A stretch of 64,000 nucleotides of DNA from Vanilla planifolia (lineage: Eukaryota; Streptophyta; Magnoliopsida; Asparagales; Orchidaceae). How positions within the stretch are numbered: position 1 is the first letter of the stretch; the number at the start of each line of letters is the position of its first letter. This document shows, in pieces, positions 1 to 12,800 of this stretch. The notes under the pieces are model-generated. The model saw only the letters and a list, made by a program, of their open reading frames with translations. It did not search any database and was not told the DNA's origin. The stretch covers positions 17,455,501-17,519,500 of the forward strand of contig CM043869.1 in NCBI GenBank assembly GCA_023846275.1, written 5' to 3'. The position numbers and the translations under genes are program-made.

Positions 1-630
1 AAGCATTGGCACATTATGCTAGAATATCTCCAAAGTTCTATCATCATGCATACTAAAAGTAATCCTTCTAGTATATTGTAAGCAAATTTGGAAAGAACCA
101 GATTTACAGGTCATTAATTGTAATGTTTTTCTAAATCTACAAGCTAAGGCAGAAGTTCATACGGCAATTTGGAGAAAGAGTACATAATGAGCATGACTAA
201 GATGACAGACGTCGTTGCCAATCCAAGCAGTACATGACCAATACCAGAAAAACTATTTTCTTGGAATCAATTGTAAGTTGCCCAGTATTTGCAAGTCATA
301 CACAGGCAGACAAGAAAGTCATCATAATATCCTGGATTGAACGATGTGATATCAACAAAACTTTTATAAGAGTTGATATTTGTTTTTAATTACATGAATG
401 AGTTGCAATAATCTCTAGAAGATTGAAGATGCTTTTACTTGCAAATAAGCCTATTATATTAAAGGTGGTATACCAATTTACAAGAAATCTACTATAATCA
501 GCCTCCATTAAAGGGTAGTCCAGATAGCATTCATAGAAGGATAGGACTGATTTTGCATATGGAAATGTATACTATGACTAAAGAAGGAAGGTTAGCAATT
601 CATATAAGCTAGGAACTATTTTACACTTAC
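1..630 (-). other. EMB2654 intron 6 (partial)
   Basis: AT-rich sequence after the donor GTAAGTG at 630. I see no further PPR exon on the minus strand here; the next exon, expected to begin with residues like LQEWKRA, must lie beyond the window. Confidence 0.7.
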
Positions 631-835
631 AAGCTGCAAGCTGATACTATCTCAAATGTGGCACGTGCATTTAGGGGGATGTTTTTCTCTTTCATCATCT
701 CAGCTACCTGAAAAACCATTGAAGATTGACAACCTCTATTAAGTGCTTCCATGAGTGCTGAGCAAGTAATAGAGTCTGGTTGGACATTATTTGCTTCCAT
801 CTCATTGAAAGTATCCCATGCCTTTTTCCAGTCAT
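631..835 (-). CDS. EMB2654: EMB2654 exon 6: last PPR motifs visible in the window
   Basis: This 205-bp exon follows the acceptor CATTTTTTTAG. It encodes DDWKKAWDTFNEMEANNVQP, then SITCSALMEALNRGCQ and ATFEIVSACS, and ends two bases into a codon at the strong donor GTAAGTG. The open frame extends upstream to an ATG at 911, but that stretch has no similarity to the family and lies within intron 5. The rest of the gene is to the left of base 1. Confidence 0.9.
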
Positions 836-3800
836 CTAAAAAAATGGATGGAACCGGAAAAATATCTCCTTTGAATGAAGCTTCAGAGCAAGGCTTAAAA
901 AATTCATTCATTTTTTATTAAAAAAAATTCATTCGACTGAACAATGTTACCAGCCGTATGATATGCATGTATCATGGTGGTGTACATGATAGCATCAGGC
1001 ATACATCCAGAAGCTTTCATCTTTTCAAAAGTGGTTTCAGCTTCTGCTACGAGTCCCTGAAAGAATGAAGAGCTTGGTCATGGACATGCTGAAGCAAGTC
1101 TTTTTAATTCCAAATTTGTATCTTCAGTCAATATCTCACTTGCTTACTATATGCACAGATCAAAGATGAATAAACTTCCTTCGATATAGGAAGCTTCAGT
1201 TCCTTCATCTCTTCAAAAATTTCAAAACATTCCTTGAATTTTTCTAACTTACAAGAACCGCTTATTAATATGTTGAATGTAGCAGAATCTGGTCTAACAT
1301 TCTTGCTTTTCATCATCCCATAAAAATTTAAAGCTTTTTTAAACTCCCCAGTAGTCAAGTAGGCCCCAATGGCTGAGTTGTAGGAAACAGTGTTCAAATT
1401 AACGCCTAGTGACTTTGCCACTGAAAGTACAGAGTTGATCTTCTCAATTTCACCACGACGGCCACAGGCTGCCAGAAGTGTACTAAATGAAACATTATCA
1501 GGTTGAATACCATCGTTTTCCATTTTATGCAGCAACTTGACTGCCTCTGTAATCATTCCTGCAGTTCCATAAGCATCAATCAATGCATTGTAAGTTACTC
1601 TATTTGGTCTACATGATTTCCTATTCATCATGCCAAAAACTTCTAGAGCTTTCCCAACTTGTCCTGCTTTACCATATGCATTAAGCAAGGAAGTATAGGT
1701 CACAACATCATGTCGAAAGCCAGATTGCTCAATAGAATTGAAAGTAGCAAAAGCCTCATCATACATTCCCCGTGAACTGTAGGCAGACAAAAGTGCATTA
1801 AATGAAACAATATTAGGTTTTAAACCTTCTGCAAGCATCAACTCGAAAACTGCCTTACAGTTCTCGACCTGTCCACAGACAGAATATGCATGCATGATGC
1901 TAGTGTAAGTTACAACATCTGGGCAGCATTCTGACCTATTACTAACCAAAGAGTTGAATATTTTAACTGCTCTTTCATATTGCCCAAGCTTTACGAGGCA
2001 ATCTATAATTATGTTAAAAGTAAATATATCTGGGGAAATGTTGCTCTCCTTCATCAGTTCAAAGTAAGCCAGTGCTTTAGTAAATTGATTCCCTCTTTTA
2101 AAAGCAGACAAAATAATGTTGTGCGTAACTAAATCTGGACCAACACCATTTTCTGTCATTTTCTTACAAACCTTTAGAGCCTCTTCCCAGTTACCACTTG
2201 ACCCACAAGCACTGATCAAATTATTATAAGTGTTTCGAGTAGGAGGTATCTGCAAAGAAACAAATTAAATTTAAATGGAAATATACAATAAGGACTTGGT
2301 TTAGAACAAAAGTTAAACAACATAAACTGAATTTGAAACAGATGGGTCTTTAGATACTCGTAGGAAATTAGAGAAGTATATGAGATGTGGATTAATTTAG
2401 ATATAATTTCGGTTAACAAATCCTCAAATTGGACACGCAATTTTGCAGAGTAGGAATTAGATAAACAGGCTAAATAAAAGTACAGATGAAGGTTCAAAAA
2501 CACCTATTTACTTTCTTACACTGGTTTTCCAGTATATAGATAAAGACATAAGCACGTTATGGGTTTCATTATAATAAAAAGACAAACAATGAATAGAATT
2601 CACCCGTTAGGAAAAAAAATTTATCAGCTTAACTTTAAAAAAAAAATTGGCATATTGCAAATTTGGTTTGAATAACAAACATATAACTAAATGTCCCACA
2701 AGCTGCGTGCTATCACAGTGCACTCAATGGCTTCTAAATTGTCAAGCATAGTTTAGCATTTTGGATATTTTAAATAGATAAATATTTATATCAGCTAGCA
2801 TAAAAAGAACAAATAATCGAGATAACCAAGGGTTTAACCAGGGCTTAAAAATTAATGTTGATCAGAAGCACATGCCAAAACCATATTAAACTTATTTGAG
2901 CAAATTACATCTGCATATTTGATCATCCAAGTCCTCCAATGTTTACAAATATCCATATAGGTTCTCCACTTTCAGTTAAAAGGTTATAAATTAGTCCTCT
3001 AAATAAATTTATTGCATAATTTCTCATTCAAACTGCAGCCATAACCACAAACAATGTCATTGCCATCACCCCTGAGCTCAGCCTTCCCGACCCTTCCACA
3101 CTGTCAGATTCCCCCTCGATAACAAGCCAGAACAGCATAGGCAATGGTGTTGAAACCTATACATTTTGCAATGCATGAGGTTCACTATATCAAAAGATCA
3201 AGTACTTGTCCTTAAAGAGAAAGATGAAACAAAATCCCACATAATATAAAACTACAACTTAAGAAACAATATCCTGAATGACCATGAAATGATCTACACA
3301 GAAACTTCAAATAATTGAAACAAATAAACAAATAAAACCAAAGTATTTCCACTTATTTCCTGAAATAACAAATTGAACAAATGGGCTAGCAATAACAATA
3401 AATATAGAGATATTTCACAATAAATGCTGAGATATTCCAAACTCCCACTCAAGCTGGGCTAAAAATATTAAGCATGTCAAGCTTTGAAAAAAATTTACCG
3501 AAGCTTTTCTTTGGAAAAGTATTGGTCAAAATCTTAAAAACTTGAAGACCTATTGGAGTATAATTAAATAAAACTTGTCCCTTCCTCGAGTTTTTTTTCG
3601 ATAAAACAAAAATCAATTTCCATATGCTTCGTGTGATCTTGATGAACAACTCACTGGAGTATGATTAAGTAAAATTGTCCCTTTCTCGAGTTTTTCTTCG
3701 ATATAATGACAATCAATTTAAATTTGCTTCATGTGATCCTGATGAACAAGATCCTTAGCAATGCAAATAGCTAATTAGTTATCACAAGCAATAATAGGTT

Positions 3801-6800
3801 GATCTGATTTTATATGAATTCTTTCTAAAATCCTCCATATCCATTCTCCTTTACATATCCTATGAGCTATAGGACTCTGAATTCAATTCCAACACTACTT
3901 CTAGAGACCATTAATTTTTCTTACCATATCAAATTAACAAGTTGTCCCACATAAGTGCAATATTCGATAGTTGATTGATTTTCTATTATAAACTAACCCA
4001 AACCAATCTACATCATTGAATAATCTTATACTTTTGTCTAATAACATTAACTAGGAAATCAATATCATGTCTTGCATTGGAGAGAGATTAATCTCCTAAC
4101 AAGCTCTAATATCGACCTTAATCAACAAGAGATGATTCTTTTAATTCTCCAAGCTTTTGAGTAGAGTCAAATAGAATGTGTGGTAGCTTACAACCCATGT
4201 TCCACACTCGTTCAAGAGATGACGAACACGCATCCTCAATGAAACTAGACAAAAGCTTTGCCAAATGGATCCTAAACTAAAGTGACATGCTATGTTATGT
4301 GATAAGAGAATATATGGACATGAATTTCCACACCTCCTATGCCCTCTTAAACAATTCACATACAATAGATTTTCCAATCTCTTAAATGTTGGCCACTTAC
4401 TCTCTTAAGTCTACTACTCCTTCGCCTCCTCCTTTAAGCATCAAGGAGGGGTTGGTGGATGATTTCTTTAATATGATTACGAGTGATGTGAGAATAAGAA
4501 ACTGGTCTTTCAGTCTTTATAATTTTGACCTTTTGCTCGATGGTTTCTGCTTTTTTGGTTTATTTAACTCTTTTTTATAATATAAAATGTTTATATCTCT
4601 CACCTTTCTTTCAAAATATCATAAAATTACAACTCACTCCAAATTATGCTATATGAATAATTTTAGAGATGAGAAACAAACAAATTGATCACAACTAACA
4701 TGTGGTGGTTCAAATATTAGTAACAAAATGAAGGTGCAATGAACAAGTAAAGATAAATTCAATGCCATTATGTTAAACATGAAAGATGGATAACACTATC
4801 ATAGATGCACAATGAGCTAGGGATAGAAATGATACAAAAAATGTTTAAAGCAGTAACCCGAATGCAAATTAGTTAATACTTAATAATACAATGAGACAAG
4901 TAAACACTCAACTCAACATCCAACTTTATAATTAACAAATATAAACGAAGAATGAAGAGTCTATAAGTTCCATCCCAAATAATTGAAATAAGCACAATCA
5001 TCATAAATAATGATGATAAAAGACAAAAAAAAGAATATTTGTATTGCAAAACAAACTCCATTCTCCTTAAAAGGTACAAAAATTCAACAATATTGTATAA
5101 AGGACAACAACACTTGACATGTTTATTTCTAGAGTTATAGATTTGGTCTAAAGATCAATGGTTGGGATTCCTAAATGTCACCAAGAGTTCATGATTTTGA
5201 GCCATAAAACCGACCCTCGACAATACATGGATGAGGCTAAATCCATCAAACTCTCCTAGGAAGTTGTATCCAACATGGGTGGGATATGCTTACAACATAT
5301 CTATTTATGTCTCAAAGATAAATACAATAGATGAAAGTAAATCAAATCAGTAACAAACAAGGAAAATAAAATTAAAATATCATCTCAAAGGGCGAATTTC
5401 CTAAGCTTATCATACAATGGACACTAGATATGTCTCAATCCCTAGCAAAATTCATGAAAAGCCTCAAATGTGTCAGTCCAAGCTACTTAACTAGCATAAC
5501 ATAGTCGCTCTGGGATTGCCTAAATTAGAGTTGCAGCTATAAACTACCTGAATCTCATGATTTCTACAATATCTCCTCAGAATTCATGCCAAAGTTCAGT
5601 TAAATCAATCCTAATTCAAATTAACTTTGGTCAAGCGGCAAGAAGGCATTAAATGCTAAATAGAACTATACGATTTCTATCTTAAATGAATATATATGAT
5701 AGTAAATGAATAACAATAGAAACAGATTCATGAATGTTCTAAGAATGCAGAAAGAGGCTTAATATTTTGATGATCCATACATGCTAGCATACATGTTTAG
5801 CATCACAAGCAAGTAAATGAAATTAGCATGTTCTACAAGGTGCTCAACCATTTCAGTACAGGACGGAACACAATGATACATATAAAAATAAGAAATCAAC
5901 AAATTAAAGCTAAATTGATGAAAAGAAGGATTAAAAAAAACCTCGTGTACTTAAAACCAGCAACAATTCTATCTTAAAAGAATATATATGCTAGTAAATG
6001 CATACCAATAGAAACAGATTCATGTATCTTCAAAGAATGCAGAAAGAGGCTTAATATTTTGATGATCCATACATGCTAGCATACATGTTTAGCATCACAA
6101 GCAGGTAAATGATAAAGTAACTAGCATGTTCTACAAGGTGCTCAACCGTTTCACTGCAGGGTGGAAGACAATGATACATATAAAAATCAGAAATCAACAA
6201 ATTAATGATAAACTGATGAAAAGAAGGATTAGAAAAAAAAACCTCATGGCTTAAAACCAGCAGCAATTCTAACTGTTTATCTGGACACAATGAATTGGTA
6301 CATGAAAGAGTTTTAAAGGAATTGCCCAAATGGTTCATGACTCCTATTCTCAAATATGCATGAAACAAAACCACATTGACCATAGATTCAATTAGCTTTA
6401 ATGTGATCAAATAAAAGATTGCATATGTTTCATGGAAGATCCTGAAATCTACAAGCTATGCAAGTCATAGACACTATTTCCAAGAAACGAACCCTTGGAG
6501 AAGTTGTGGCATATATCAAGCTTTTAGAAAAGAGAAGATAAAAATAAACTTGCTTCTGCATCAGGAAAGGTAGATTTCACATATATGAAGGACCATGACA
6601 CAAGGCACTTATAAAGAAGAAAACATGAAGGCCTCAAGTATAAAGTTTATAATAATTTGATAAGAATCACTTCATTTCATATAACACGGCGGTGCCTCTC
6701 ATAACATGATGATGTTTAGGGACAAAAAAAGGAGAAAGTGGGCTATGCCTAGGCCTGTCAATAGGTCAGGTTTGGTTTAGGTTGACTAAAACTAGGATCA

Positions 6801-9800
6801 GGGTCAGGGTCAACCTAAATCCTTATGTCTTTAAATAATATTACATTAGGGTTTAGAATGTAAATTGAAGACAATAAAAAGACAACCTATATTGGTAACA
6901 AATTAGGACACATGTATAAGATATATCCTAAGTTATAAGATCTAATATCTATTATCATAGCTTTTAGTGTCAAGCCAGGTCATAAATAGGTCAAGTTAAC
7001 CCCAATAAGAATAGCCCATAAAACATAAATGAAATGGGTTATTGATCTGGTCAAGTTGTCGAGCAGGGAAAAAATAATGAAGGTTATTAGCATCAATCGG
7101 GTCATAATGCAATCCAGTGATGAACCTGTTTATTCCATTCTTATAGTGTGAAGGCAAAAATAATAAATGAGCAACTTCCTAGAAAATCGATTCCTCACAT
7201 AGGTACTAGAAGGATTTAAATAATACTACAAATACAGCTAGTTATATAACAAAAACAAGTTATAAATTAAGGAACAAGGTTCCAAATTATCAAAGCATTT
7301 TTTAGGAGCAAATCATAAGGCATGATGGTAAAGAACTCAATACCTTTGTATTTTTGGTTTAGGAATTGAAGATGTTGTCTATCTTAAAAAAAAGGTTTAG
7401 AGATTTAGAAATGATCCAAGTCAAAATTGTTGTAAATTATAGAAGTGTGATATATAATATAGTGGGAGTTAATTGTGCAAATTATAAACTTAAATAAATT
7501 TTAAACTAACTCAACTTGTCTGCCAATAAATGACAATGAAAGACCCCTTTTTTTTAAATCTTAATTGTTCTCATAACACTTGTTTTAAAAAAAGAATGTC
7601 AGGCTTACAAAAACTTGTGTTATAAAACAAATGCACAAAAAAAGTTTCAAGTTATTCGATCCAAACTCAGATCTACATGTACCTTTGCCCAAACGACTAA
7701 GCCATCAACTACATGTCAACTTAATAAAAGCCTAAAGTACCAACTTAATAAAAGTTTACAAAATTTCTTAATAAAAGCCAACTTACTGGCTTAATAAAAG
7801 TCAACAATTGACTTAATAAAAGTACACACAATTGCTTAATAAAAATCTACAATCATAACTTAATAAAAGCCAACAAAACAAGTAAAAGCCCCAACAACGA
7901 GACAAGCAAACTAAATAAAAACTCAATACAATAATTTTTATAACCAATGCATAAGAGGCACACTAAACTCAATACATGTACAATGAAATTCAATATTCAT
8001 ACATGAGAGAATGCAATAAATATAACTTAAAATAACAAAATACAACTTACCTCAATGATGAAAATGAAAGCTAAGATGAGTGCTCAAAGCAAAATACCTC
8101 GGCCTTGCTCTTTGCTTTTTTTTTAGAAATGATGAATCTAATCAAGGTTTCTCGTAATAGATTTTCCAATCAAACATTAATATATTTTGCCAAATTTGGA
8201 TGACTTTATATACTTCTAAGAAGGCTCTCAAACAGCTCCAAAACCTCTTCAAACAGCTATGTTAAAAATCATTCAAACTAGTTGTACTCCTATCCTGAAT
8301 TGATCGATACAATTCAATGAATTGTACAATTATGATGCATCACTAATAGTATTGTCCAGTATATTGTTATTTCCTAATTAATTCATTTTTGAAGCACAAA
8401 AAAAATTGTACTGCTATGATCAAAACATCTTATGATACGATAAAAGCAAAACTATATAAATCTCAAATCTAAGCTTCTAAGAAAATGTTGTACAATACAT
8501 AATTTTATATTATGATAGATCTTACAAAAATTTGATTTTTAATAATAATATGCTAAGAGATTGTACTACTACGATGAAATGGTATAGTATTATATGACCG
8601 AAATGGCACACTTATAGCTTAAGTCTCAAACTCCCACTAAACAAATATACGAATCATATGACAATGATGAATATCGTACTATATGAAGCCCATCAGCTCC
8701 TCACTTCACTCAGTTCAATCCTCCTAATAAATGTATCATACTAGTACAAAAAATAATATTATATATACGAACTATAAGAATACTAAACCTCAGATCAGAC
8801 CTCTCAGGTAAATAACCAACATAATATATAATATGTGTATCATAATGGTGCAACAAATATAAAACAACTCTATTACTCAAGATCGCCCTTAGTCGATGCT
8901 TTGTTCGATCCAACTATTTATTTATCATATTGTATGATGGATTTATCGTACAAAAAAATTAGTATATCCAATGCAAATTTCACTCAATTTAATTTCTTTT
9001 CAAATCTAAGTTGATTCAATTTTAACACATGATGCAACTCATTATGAACACAATGTTTTAAGATAGATAATATATATAAAATAAAATAAAATATATGCTT
9101 TAAAAAAATTTTAAGTACCTTAAGTAGATTATTATAAGCTTTTACATTTTAATTACCAAAAAAATTCACTAAAAATCTTCTCCTCATGTTACTCAAACTT
9201 GTGTTTCTCTTAATACCAATTACGATTAATACTCAAATACCTCAATTAAGCTTCTTAAGTCAAATGATTAAGTTTTTCACATAATTAGCCTAAACACACT
9301 TAAGATGTGTGATTTGAAATCAATACATAAGAACATGTATTGAAATATTCTCCATGCATTCATGACAATGTGTCTTTGCAATTCTTCCTTTTCCTTTGCT
9401 CTTTTGTTCTTCATCTTTATCCACAAAATAAGAACATGTTGACTCACAATCTAAAGTACTTACCTCCACATGATTGGAGGTGTAATCAATGTCCCTTTTT
9501 TTGTACCCATTAGAGATTTTGGAACTCACACTAAACATACTAAGCAATATCACAATTCACAATCATTTCAAATATAACATTATACAAGCCACAATGAATG
9601 ATATTCAAAGCACAATAATTCAACTGAATACGATGCTTTTCTTTCAGAGAATTTTTTCAAAGCTTTTCTAACAATGTTTTCACCAACCTTTTTAGAAGTA
9701 AAAACAAAATCAATTTAAACATCCTACAATTCAATGTCAATGGATTTGATTAAGACAAGCATATCATTTTTCCAAAATGAATTAAATTTTCCATCAAACA

Positions 9801-12800
9801 AAGAAGAACAATAAGACTAAGTTCCCCACCTAATTAAACCTGTTCATCTACCATATTGTGAGATATCGATAAAATCTTCTTGTTGGAATTCCTTCAAGTT
9901 AACCTCACTTTAATACCACTTGTAAATTATGCGAGGCTGAATTATGAAAATTACAAACTTAAATAAATTTCAAACTAACTCAAATTATTTGATAATATAT
10001 AATAGAAGACTTTTTTTTTTAAATCTTATTTGCTCTTATAACACTTGTTTTACAAAATATTACTAAGCGTACAAAAACTTTTGTTACACAATGATCAAAG
10101 TGCACACAAAAAGTTTTAAGTGGTTCAATCCAAACTTAAATTTACATCTATCATCGACCAAATGACTAAATAATCCATTAAACACTAGATTAATAAAAAC
10201 CTAAATAACAACTTAATAAAAGCTAATTCCTACAACCTACTTAATAAAAATAAACACATCAGTTTAATAAAAATCTACAATCACGACTTAAAAAAGCCAA
10301 TAAAAGAACTAGTCCCAATAATGGGATAAATAAACTAATTAAAAGCTCAACACAATATTTATTATAACCAATAAACAATTAAGAAACACACAACTTAAAT
10401 CAATGCAAGATATCCATCAAAATTCAATGTTTATACAAGAGAGAATGCAATAAATATAACTTGAGATATCAAAGTATAATTTAACTCAAGGATGAAAAAA
10501 GATAAAATGAGTGCTCTAAGCTAAATATCATGGTCTTGCTCTTTGCTCTTTTTGGAATGATGAATCAAATCAAGCTTTTTCATAATAGATTTCCAATCAA
10601 GCACTAGTCGATTCTATCAAGTTTGGATGTTTTTATATACTTCTAACAATGTTTTCAAATGGCTTCAAAACCCTCTCAAATAGTTACACCAAAAGCCAAT
10701 CGAACTAGTTACTCATATCCCAAACTCATCGTACTATACGATCCAATGAATTGTACAAGTATGATACACCATTGATAACATCATCCAATATATTACAATC
10801 GTCAAACTAATTCATTTTTGTTGCACAAATTGGATCGTATAGGTATGATAAGGACATCGTTCAATACAACTAGAACAAAACTGAACAAATCTAAATTCCG
10901 ATACCTCGAGAAAATATTGTACAATGCACGATCGTCTACCACAATAGGTTTTACAACAACCATATTTCTACTAATCATAAGGTATGTATTAAAACACTAA
11001 AGGATTGTACTACTACGATTAAAATCAGTCAAATAATTGACTAACTCTCCAAACCAAGCTCTAAGGTAAAATGGTATCGTATTATATGAAATTTACATGG
11101 TACTATATTACCAAAAACGATGTCCCACAGCTTAAATCTTAAACTCTCACTAGACCAACATAAAAATTATGACTAAAATGCATATCATTTATATTACAAC
11201 AAGGCCATCAGATGAGTGGCTTTCTCTTAAGTACAGGTTGCAGAGATGGCTTTTGTGAAAGTTAATGATCCTATTGAGTTTATATAGAGGGGGAAGCCTT
11301 CGTACTTGAAATTTTTGAATTTTGTTATGAATCTTTGCAAGCTAGAAAAGGACAATGATAATGGTCAGAACTGACTAGTGGAGAATAACAGGTGCAGCAA
11401 AGAACAATAATTCTAGTAGTGGAGCATAAAGGGTGTGGCAAAGGACAATATTTCTGGTAGTGGAGAATAAAGGGACCATGATAAAAGAGCTCCTATACTT
11501 TTACAAAAAATAAAAAGTAAATAATACAATTATTCTCTGATGTAGCTGAGCTGAAATATCTTGTATAGTGATTTTACTAGCACTGAGCAGACATTCTAGG
11601 GGCACTTCTTATTTTGATACTTATATCCTTCCATGACATTTTGCAAATTCCATTCACAAAAATTATCTAAGCCAAGATCTTCAATATCATGAGTTGGTTT
11701 GATAAGTTCTTTTAGAAAAGCATCCCCATTATCCCTAAGAATGTAAAAGCTTTATTGGCTATATTCACATTTTTTAAGTGTTCAATGCTTTCTAGTTTTG
11801 TTAGGATCATGTCGCCAAATAGAAATTGGAAACTAATAATTGCATCTTTTTCGAGATAGTTCATATGCTCTCCAAAGTCTCATATGCTGCTGCATAGTTA
11901 CCTAGAGTTCTATTTCTTGGAAGTTTATTAAGGAAATTCTTCTTTGAATTGGGATTTGGTGGCAAAAAATCCTAAGAAAAATTATGTTTTGCCTCATCAG
12001 GCTAGCTATTTTCATAATCTAGAGGGATGAATGAAATTTGCATATGGATAAAACCTCCATACAAACAATCCTTTTTGAACATCTAGTGGAGAATGTGATT
12101 GAATCTCCATGAAAATAGTACGTTCTTTGTTTGTCTTTCTTTTGTTAGGATTAGTCTAAAGACAAATCCATTTGCCATTACTTTTGAGTTGTAAAATGAA
12201 TTCCTTGAATATATTAATTCTTCCATTGGGACAGATCCAATGAAACAATAGTGACAAAAATCCTTCTTCATAGTAGCAGTTGTTGTGCTGATGTCTTGCT
12301 TCTTGAAATGAAATTCTACTAAAAGCCATTCCCGATGGTGGTTCTTGTTTGCAAAGATCTCTAATGATTTGTTGCATTTGTAAAAACTCTTCATACTATG
12401 ATTTGAGTACCTTTTTCAAAATCGTTTCTCAAACCTCTTTTATTTCTTCAGGGAAGATCTCAAGTTCATTTGTCCTTTCTCTTCTAATAGTAATTCATTC
12501 TTCTTTTAAAAAGTATTTCTTTTTCTGTTTCTTTCAATTATTCTTTTATCTTCTCCATCTCCTTGAGTCCCCATTGGATTTCTGCTTCAAACGTATTTAT
12601 TTTTCAATCTTGTTTCAAGAAAGAATTAACAATTTATAATGGAGCTAAGACAAAAGCTTGAAAGAGTGGAGCATGTTGGCCCACAATACCAAAAAGTTAT
12701 TGTGCCATGATATTCATTATTTTAAGGAAGTCTGGTGTGTTTCATTTATTCCATAGGTTATTTAGGAGATGTTTAAAGGGCTGAAGGGATATATGCACTC

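Larger units (their letters stand above)
7431..11210 (-). mobile_element. Compact non-autonomous LTR retrotransposon (two LTRs, no pol)
   Basis: Two similar direct repeats, 7431-8695 and 9921-11210, flank an internal region of only about 1.2 kb. Read on the minus strand, each starts TGATGG and ends TTTACA. Next to the upstream copy, two bases in, is TGGTATTAAAG (9909-9919), a good match to an initiator-Met tRNA primer site (TGGTATCAGAGC). Next to the other copy is the purine-rich GAGTGAAGTGAGGAGC (8696-8711). These are the expected places for a primer-binding site and polypurine tract. The internal region shows no gag or pol domain. Flanking pentamers do not match, so the target duplication has decayed or is not preserved. 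Confidence 0.72.

Noticed and set aside
836..911. Start of exon 6 at the ATG 911 (reading MNEFFKPCSE)
   Set aside because: This stretch lacks PPR similarity; a splice from 951 to 835 restores an exact 35-residue motif.
3449..3649. 66-codon minus-strand open frame as an independent small protein
   Set aside because: It is the C-terminus of Copia RNase H, followed directly by the polypurine tract.
6051..6410. 119-codon minus-strand frame over the tandem duplication
   Set aside because: No domain, and the equivalent frame in the neighbouring unit is broken; treated as chance.
12083..12394. 103-codon minus-strand frame as a host gene
   Set aside because: It lies within the pararetrovirus relic, is overlapped by a second frame of similar length, and has no splice or family support.
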